Source: Albula goreensis
Taxonomy: Eukaryota > Chordata > Actinopteri > Albuliformes > Albulidae
DNA length: 64,000 nt
Direction of reading: 5' to 3'
Assembly (NCBI GenBank): GCA_022829145.1
Contig: CM040753.1
Span: 18,616,384 to 18,680,383 of the forward strand
Shown in pieces: positions 23,643 through 64,000 of the stretch. The notes below the pieces were generated by a model. It was given only the letters and a program-made list of their open reading frames with translations, searched no databases and was not told the origin of the DNA. Each line of letters opens with the position of its first letter. Positions within the stretch are counted from its first letter, which is position 1. The translations under genes were made by a program, and so were the position numbers.

Positions 23643-26600
23643 AAATTTCCCCCAACTTTGTGAATGTTTTCATCCTCAACTCTTGGCCTTTTTTGCACTA
23701 CATATGCGACACCAATCTGACCGCATATGCAGTCAATATATGCTCAAAACACTAACCTGCTGGCGCTGCAACCTGGATTGATGAGGCTGACAAACTTACT
23801 GAACAGGCTTAAAGCTTGTTTTCCCCATGGCAAGACTGAATCAATTGTTACCTTACCAGAGCATACCTCACCATACAGCTGGTACTGGTACAGTTTGGCT
23901 TCAAATCTCATCCACACAGCTCCACACAGGATGCACAGCTGCATCATGAACATGTACCTTTTTACTCTGTGCACCAATTGAAGGCCCTGAAGAAGGGCTG
24001 CAGGATATGGAAAAAAATGTGATATGTGATTAACTTATGATTATTGCGATAGTTATGTAATGCGATAAACCAAAGAGTAATATACTTAACAATGGACACT
24101 TACTGAATAAGTTTCCATTGTTAAGTATATTTAAAACCTGAAATAATTATATTTCTTATTTTTCCTGTTCTTCCTGGGTAAAGAAAAATCATGTGTAAAA
24201 CTAAGGTACTGCCACACAATCAAAGTGCTCCTTCGTTTGGGAAGCCTATCACCTTCTGCAGCTGCAGCGGTTGCCTGGCCATAACCCTCAGGCTGACTCA
24301 TTTTGACAGCCGAATAGCACGCTAAGATGGTCTTTGCTTCACACTGGATTCACTGCTCCCTGCTCATCTTGTGCATGATGTCATCGGTGTGCACCCATTT
24401 GCATCAAGAACCAGTTGTGCACACATTACTATTCACTGCTCTCTACGTTTCCATTCAGCTGTCGGCTTAAAATAATAAAATGCTTATCACGATGGGTTAT
24501 TTTGCAATGTTGTTAAAAATAAGATGTATTCTGCAGCCATAACCTGAGGACCTGTTACCGTTTATTGTGTCTTGGCACATATTGCCACAAGATGTATCTT
24601 GTGTGTATTATTAAATGTTATGGGTCTTCCAACCAAAACGGCTTCTTAAAGTGTTTTCATTCCTTCTTTGTACTTACCTCCTGCTTGTGTATGTGTCCTC
24701 AGAGCCGTCCCCAGAGGAAAAGCTGCAGAAACTCCACACAGATATTAAGTTTGCACTGAAGGTGGACAGTCCAGTGAGTATACTCTCACTTGCCTGGGTC
24801 GATTTAAGATACTGTCACGGTAACCTGACAGTGCAACCACATATGTACAGCACTCTCAGTTGTTATATGTAGGGTTATACTTGATGTATCCTCTGATAAA
24901 TATAAAAATATATGTTGTTTTTCATAATTAATTTGACAAATACCAATATATGAATGTTACACAATATAATTATCATATTTAAAATGCAGGCAATTAAAAG
25001 TGCATTTTTAAGCAGTGTCTTTCTTTGATATGTCAGGAGGTCCTCATGCTGATGTTATTTTAGTGCAGTCATTCCTGTTCAACACAAACTTCCTCCCCTT
25101 TCTTTCCCCCAGGATATTGAGCGCTGTCTGCAGGCCTTAGAGGAGCTAGGCTCTGTACAGGTAACCAGCCAAATCTTGCAGAAGAACACTGATGTGATCG
25201 CCACACTCAAGAAGGTTTGTGTCCCCCCTATCAGTGGATATGGACATTATTCTATTGTCTCACTTTTATTTTGGATCTGATGTGGAACAATTTCATTTTC
25301 ATGATTCTTGTGCTTTGAGGAAGAATGCCAATGTGAACAATGTGTATGTTCTCTTAGATCCGGCGGTACAAGGCAAGCAGTGCCGTGATGGATAAGGCCA
25401 GCCAAGTCTACAACAAACTAAAACTACAGTTTTTGGGAAAAATTGAGTCAACACTTAAATCTCAACCTGAAGGGAAGGCCCAGGAAGACTCTGGAAAAGA
25501 GATTCATAACACTGGTAACCTATTCAGCTCATTTTATCAGAAGATTTGGATTGATTTTCACCTTGTTTCATTTACAGAAAATCCTATTCCTCTTAATATT
25601 TACCAAAGTTCGATGGAACCCCCTTCATGGTATACCCCTCAGAGCAACACTTAATAAGGTTGCATTTCAACACCATGTTTACTTGAGTTTCAATGTTCTG
25701 GAACAGTCTAAGAAATGTAAAAAAGCGGATCCTTACCCAGATGACTTCACTAGGACTAACCTGAAATAAGGAAGGCTGGAACACTCAGAGCTCAGAACAG
25801 ATGAACAGGGAGCTTGGCATTTCAATGCTTGCAGTGTCCTCAGAGTGAAACAAAAATACAGGGACCAGACTGGGATCTAGTAAATGCCCACCCATCAGTT
25901 ACACAATGTAATTACTGTCGTGCAAATTTGATTCTCCTGGCTGTTGAGCACCTTTTTTAGTCCTCCCTTACAGCTGACCTTAAAAACATCTGATACTTTA
26001 CTTGAATCTTGTCATTGGTGGAAATCTGGGGGTTGATATGGTATTAGTATTTATGTAACCTGAAGTAGCAATTAATCAGTTTATGAATCTGTCACACTGC
26101 CATGCAGCATTTCTGGATCTACAAAACTGTGTAATATTTTTCATTCTGGATGCATCCCAGTAGTAAAGAGACTTCCAACATCCAATGAAAAAAAGTATTT
26201 AGTGATATAATTTATCCATAAAAACTGATGCTCTGCATACACATTAAACTTAATGTGTATGTGTTGAGTTGTAGCAATAATGTAGGTTTACTTAAGGCAG
26301 TAAATAGATTGATAGCTGGCCTTTTGTGCCCATTACCATTTAACTAAGTTTGATGTGGCATGGTTTCATTGAAATTAAATTATGTAAAATGTACATTAAA
26401 TGTAATTTGTTTTGCTTTTCAGAATGTGGTGTTTTTTGAAATTGTATACCATGAAAGTAGAAAGATCAAAATAAAGAAAATGTTATCAGCATCAGGAAAG
26501 AAATGACTTGTTCTCATGGTGAGATGCTTACAGATCACAATTTGAAAACCGATGTGGTGTGAGCTGTAAGTCCACAGAAGCTCAGCTGAATGTGTCTCTA

Positions 26601-27653
26601 TGCATGGTAGAACACTAGAATGAAGCTTCAGTAAATAAGACCTACAGTAGTTACACATTTTACTGTTTAATAGTGGAGAGTCATTTGTGCTGCTTTATTT
26701 GTTTGTTTGTTTTTTTTTTTGTCAGATACAAAACCAGTGAATGGAGAATCTGAGTCTGAGAAAAAAGAAGACGTACCCGACGAGGAGAATATCAAGAAGG
26801 ATGAAGTCCCACCACCTAACAGGTGAAAGGCCTTCCACAGGAGCCTTCATGAGTAATTAACATGACACTGGTAGATGAGATGACACATAATTTTTTCTTA
26901 CCATCCCTGCATTTACTTGAGTACAATAATTTAAAGAGTACTGTTAGCCATGTTTACTTTTCCCAAATCATGACTTCTAGTTTTTTTTTTCCTTTAATGA
27001 ATGCATTAGAGAGTATGGTTAATATTGATGATCACAAACTGACCTATCCGAATTGAACTTGAAAAATTTGGGTCAATTGGTTTTATCAGCACAATTGTTT
27101 GATTGATCTATTTATCAGTGCAAGCATTATGATACAAGGCAACATTAGAATAAATTTTACTGACTGTGAGTGCATGGATTGCACAATAGCACTTGATTGT
27201 GCTGCCATGTCAGTGCTGTAGCATCTATCAGTGACGTAATTACCAATAACCAGTTTAGAACTGTAGTATGGTGTAATAATCATGAGGAAATTACCATTTT
27301 TTATCAGCAACAATAAAATTGAAGGCTAACAACATTACATGCACAATGTTGTGGTCGGTGAAGAATGTTATGTTAACTTCTTAATTATGTTAACTATGTT
27401 ATTTTATTAATTACAATCCACAGCATTTAACAAGACTGAATTGTGTTTTATGGTTTGTTTTAAGCAGGTGGTCTTGCATTTTAATCAGTTAAATTGAGTC
27501 AAAGGTGAATGGGTTACCCTCTGGTGTATTTAACTTGTGTTCCCTGTCATTTTAAGATCCAGCCCAGGGAGCCCAGCAGAGCAGCTGACACAGATCGATG
27601 TCACAAATAGTGACATTACTGCAGAGACAGACTCACCAGCTGCAGAGAGTTGA
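15386..27653 (+). CDS. HDGFL2: Hepatoma-derived growth factor-like 2 (HRP2), complete with one suspect frame break
   Basis: Exons: 15386-15457, 16511-16587, 17819-17957, 19066-19242, 19591-19713, 20655-20725, 21205-21394, 21792-21879, 22408-22702, 22989-23122, 23368-23438, 24703-24773, 25113-25214, 25358-25514, 26726-26822, 27557-27653 (TGA). Sixteen coding exons, about 653 aa (human about 671, also 16 coding exons as I recall). The start [20 protein letters not shown] opens the PWWP domain. Acidic/Ser-rich and Lys-rich disordered stretches follow, then [15 protein letters not shown] and a coiled coil, then the integrase-binding domain. HRP2 reads H3K36me2/3 and helps Pol II pass nucleosomes; its IBD binds IBM-motif partners such as IWS1. 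All junctions are in phase except exon 6 to exon 7, where one base is short. Confidence 0.92.
16588..17818 (+). other. HDGFL2 intron 2, with a cryptic exon-like segment
   Basis: Intron within the PWWP domain. It holds an exon-like piece at 17220-17268 (acceptor TTAG, donor CAT|GTAAGC) that would shift frame if included. Otherwise AT-rich and featureless. Confidence 0.65.
17958..20654 (+). other. HDGFL2 introns 3-5 (with exons 4 and 5 inside)
   Basis: Apart from exons 4 and 5 and the SINE tail at 17971-18045, I see AT-rich intronic DNA, TG-rich sequence near 18990-19015 and an A-run at 20502-20523. Confidence 0.55.
17971..18045 (-). mobile_element. SINE tail, reverse orientation
   Basis: catttaagagacactctcat then ctggagagacttgcag resembles the reverse complement of the fish SINE tail (catttggcagacgctcttat then ccagagcgacttaca). 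Only the tail is recognisable, in HDGFL2 intron 3. Confidence 0.5.
23439..24702 (+). other. HDGFL2 intron 11
   Basis: A 1.26-kb intron with a T-run at 23609-23637 and, near 23995-24060, sequence (gggctgcaggatatgg, attgcgatag) resembling an eroded fish DNA transposon. A 23-bp-stem hairpin lies at 24080-24130. Confidence 0.55.
24080..24130. repeat. Intronic hairpin, 23-bp stem and 5-nt loop
   Basis: 24080-24102 (atatacttaacaatggacac then tta) is the reverse complement of 24108-24130 with one mismatch, separated by ctgaa. Stem quality is far above the local background. It may be a MITE relic or a small-RNA precursor; function unknown. Confidence 0.8.
24703..25514 (+). other. HDGFL2: Integrase-binding domain exons of HDGFL2
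   Basis: Exons 12-14 encode [20 protein letters not shown], then [20 protein letters not shown], then [15 protein letters not shown]. This is the helical IBD shared only by HRP2 and LEDGF/p75. Its position after the Lys-rich region matches human HRP2. Confidence 0.92.
25515..26725 (+). other. HDGFL2 intron 14
   Basis: A 1.2-kb AT-rich intron ending in a T-rich tract and GTCAG. No additional feature recognised. Confidence 0.6.
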
Positions 27654-28566
27654 GGAAACTGGAGTCAAAGGAATACAAATGTTCACAGCAGATTAAAGGA
27701 GAGAGCTCAAACTGACTGCATCCTGGCATTGTGCTGATGCTGATCTTTTTATCAATTATATTTTTTCTTTCATTCAGACTTTTATACAACAACCACAAAC
27801 CCCCCTCTCACAACTTCAGCATCCCCTTTCCTTGTCCTCCTTTTGAGCTCCAAACAATACCATCCGTTCATGTTGTATATTAATTGAGGGGATGTGTATC
27901 TAGAACTTTGAATTTGAGATCAGGCAAGAGGGAGGAAAGGCAGTTTGTCACAAATGTCTGTCTTAAATGTTTCAGTCTTGCAGAGAATGCTCGATCAATG
28001 TGTGAGGAGTGTCAATGTTGAGTATGGTATTAAAAAATGTTGAAGCTTAAAAAGATCTCTGAAAGAGTAAAGGTTTGTTTTGACTTTATGCATCTGCTTT
28101 TAAATACGTCTTGATTGTGAGCTTTCTCCTTGTCATGATTTGTTTTTTTTATAATTTTATATTAAAGAAAACTGGTGGTTGTTTTAGATTCCAGTTGGAC
28201 CAAGCAAGCAAGCAAGCTTGTCAATGGAGATTCATCAGTTGTTGCTACATAGTAGTACACCTAGTCTTTTTGTATGTTAAAATTATGACTGCATATTAAT
28301 TTGCCATCTTACTGAATGCTGTAGACATGCTCACTGTTCTTGGTCAACCTTTTAACTCCTGCTGTCACTTACTAGCATATTGTCTTGGAAGATGTTCTTA
28401 CATTGTGTACAGATGAACATAGAAAGTTGATATGATCTTCACCAGAGATTGTGTATAGAATATTCTGATACTATTCCGATAAAACCCAACTGCAAATTGC
28501 AAGACTTTAATATTGTTACTGCTCTATAAAGCAGTGATATTTTTAACAATCGTTAGGTACAAATTG

Positions 28567-28572
28567 AATAAA
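28567..28572 (+). terminator. HDGFL2: Candidate poly(A) signal AATAAA (HDGFL2)
   Basis: Canonical hexamer 914 bp after the HDGFL2 stop, followed by G/T-rich sequence (gtcggtatggtagt, gggctgagtgtt). It is the best-placed signal for the 3' end of this gene. Confidence 0.6.
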
Positions 28573-28599
28573 AATGTCGGTATGGTAGTCCCTATACTG

Positions 28600-30240
28600 G
28601 GCTGAGTGTTATTTTAATATTGAAATGGCATCTCTAATTTAACTCGGACAACACTGGATGTTACCTGCGGCAAAATGGAAAGTATACTTTGGTTTCACAA
28701 GGCCTAATTAATGCGATTTTTTTTACTGCTAGAATTCTGAACACTGTATTCCAGAATATTTTGGCACAATTATTGTCATTTGTTCTATTTAACCTTATGT
28801 ATTTGAAACTTGTAGTGGATGTATTTGGAATTTGTAGTAGAACAAATAATGGTCAAAATAATTTTAATAATTTAAATTTTAATTGTTTAATGCATCATGG
28901 AGCTAACAGACTTGTCTATACTGGTTTCACCATAACCAGACTGTATGGAATGACCCTCAAAATTACTTTGCTATACTACTGTTTCTTTACCCTCCAAAAA
29001 AAAAAAACTTAAGCTGGTCTCTCACATTTCTATGAAACCTACTTGAATTTTTTTATTGGTAAGGCTTATAGTTACTGAGTACACTTTAAGCAATATATTT
29101 CCTCAAGGACGATTGACATATTGTTTTGCTATAAAGCCATTCAGACTAAATGCATTTCAAAATGAGAACTTAAGGCAAAATGTAAAAGTAACAAAAAGGT
29201 TTCTTGCATATGGCTTAAACCTCACCTCTTAAGGTGGTCTTGAATGACGAGAGTCATTCACATTTAATTTATACTCAAAAATTATCCTTTGTATTATGAC
29301 AAGCAGCACTCTTTTGTTAACCTGATCAGAATGGGGGAAATTGCTGATACTAAGTGTTTAATATGTGACATTGGAAATGTCTTGGTCCTGGTAGGATAAG
29401 TGATTCATTCCTTCTGGCAACTGGATTTCTGTATGTCTGCTGTCTGTGTAATTGAATACTGGTGGGTATACAGAGATTGTACCTGAGACCTAGCAGTGAA
29501 ATCTGTAAGTCTTGTATCACCAGTGATTTAGCGCACACTGTGAAATAATGAATTCCAAGTCATCCAAGTAGATCATGGTAAACAGCAATAGGATGTAGTT
29601 CAAGTTTTCCAGCCAGCAATAATGCTTTACAGCCAAGCATTATGAACGATTGATTAGTACTGACTAGGTGGAACCAAACAACTGACTTGTTAAATGTTGT
29701 TGTTTTATTGTAAGGCATGCTTTTCATTATTTATCCAATAATGTATGGGTACAAGCTCTGAAGTGGAACCAGGAAGCTCTCAAGAATGTCCTGTCAAGTC
29801 CATGAGGCTCAAGACGACATTTTATATATTGAAGTTAAGAACTGTATTCTTTCCTCTAAAAAGATAATACCAGTATACTAAAAAGCACACTCAATGAAGA
29901 CTGTGTTAAGAAGTGCTATTCAATGTTGGCAAAGCGATAATGTTACTTAGTTGCTTAAGAGTAAAATGACAGTAAATACAGGGACAGTGTACCTATAAAA
30001 ATTGTACAAAAAATATATATACGAACCGGCAATTTTTAAGGCGAAATTATATGAATTCGGCGCTTATAATGCAATAGTTAAGTAGTAGTAAAGAGAATGC
30101 AGAATCCACTTGCAAGCTGTGTCTGCTCACATCTTACACCAAGGCTATAGAGGTGCAGTTAAGGTTACTCAGTCATCGCAAACGTCTGCTACCTTTGGGC
30201 GCCCAACTCTGCTGACTGCTGGGAGTACGATACATCACTG
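28600..30240. other. Intergenic region HDGFL2 to AP3D1
   Basis: AT-rich spacer with no gene-like frame and no clear repeat apart from a short A-run near 28997-29007. GC content rises from about 30150 towards the AP3D1 start. Confidence 0.55.
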
Positions 30241-30490
30241 ACACACAGTCAGTCAGCTGACTTCGACGCCATTTTGTCAGCCATTTCCTAGCCGGATCTG
30301 CTCAATTTCGGAAGCTTCAGGACAACCCATCCAGCCTCGCCTTGTCACAGGCCTGGATTTGCAAACGGTACCGCCGGCGAGGACGCTGTCAGTGTAGGTT
30401 AGAGACTGTCCAGCGGGCTGGCTTTCCCCAGACAAACCCTTGTCTGTCGCTCCGTCCTACTGGACAGTGACTAGATACACGCCCGGAGTT
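30150..30490 (+). promoter_or_regulatory. AP3D1: AP3D1 promoter/5' UTR region, CpG-rich
   Basis: The 340 bp before the AP3D1 ATG are clearly richer in CpG than the flanks, have no TATA box, and contain GCCATTTTG at 30268-30276, a YY1-type initiator motif. This fits a housekeeping promoter. The transcription start is not determinable from sequence alone. Confidence 0.55.
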
Positions 30491-63883
<33,393 letters not shown>

Positions 63884-64000
63884 GTACACACATACATGAG
63901 TGGGGTGTTTAAAGTGAGGGACAAGACAGAGCGGGAGAGACAGGGGAGTGAGGAAGCGGAGGGTGGAGAGATGGGGGAGAGTTTAGAAAGAACAATCTGT
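63884..64000 (+). other. Start of the AP3D1 intron after exon 32
   Basis: Donor G|GTACAC, then GA/GGAGAG-rich sequence up to the window edge. The final exon(s) encoding about 60 C-terminal residues lie outside. Confidence 0.75.

Noticed and set aside
28689..29012. 107-codon AT-rich frame after HDGFL2
   Set aside because: Lies beyond the HDGFL2 poly(A) signal, with low-complexity Phe/Leu/Asn composition and no family resemblance.

Overview
This is a vertebrate nuclear window. It almost certainly comes from a ray-finned (teleost) fish: genes are split into many short exons with GT-AG introns, DNA is AT-rich outside exons, there are long CA/GA microsatellites, and degenerate tRNA-derived SINEs carry the tail motif typical of fish SINEs. 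There are no operons, phage or bacterial mobile elements. Homology calls come from reading translated exons against remembered protein families; no database was searched.

Layout: (1) 656-2029, + strand: the last two exons of a class 4 semaphorin (end of PSI region, Ig domain, transmembrane helix, cytoplasmic tail); the rest lies left of the window. (2) 6899-13429, - strand: complete UBXN6 (p97/VCP cofactor, 11 coding exons, 433 aa). (3) 15386-27653, + strand: complete HDGFL2/HRP2 (PWWP chromatin reader with integrase-binding domain, 16 coding exons). (4) 30491 to beyond the right edge, + strand: AP3D1, the delta subunit of the AP-3 adaptor, 32 coding exons visible and only the last ~60 residues missing. 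UBXN6 and HDGFL2 stand head to head about 2 kb apart, as I remember them on human 19p13.3; AP3D1 is also on 19p13.3 but not adjacent, so gene order has been rearranged in one lineage.

The genes belong to separate housekeeping pathways (axon guidance/signalling, p97-dependent trafficking, chromatin/transcription, vesicle coat) and share no obvious circuit. Exon phases close in every gene except at one HDGFL2 junction, where one base appears to be missing in or near a G6 run.

The unusual material is at the RNA-processing and repeat level: two in-frame microexon candidates (24 and 21 nt) and a DLDFWL cassette exon in the AP3D1 hinge, a GC-AG intron, a splice acceptor whose pyrimidine tract is a (TC)n microsatellite, a poly-Lys/poly-His run, an exon-derived degenerate tandem array, a strong 23-bp intronic hairpin, and several non-autonomous DNA transposons (mariner, pogo/Tigger-like, hAT-like and a palindromic TA-flanked element). 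I found no wholly new gene system.
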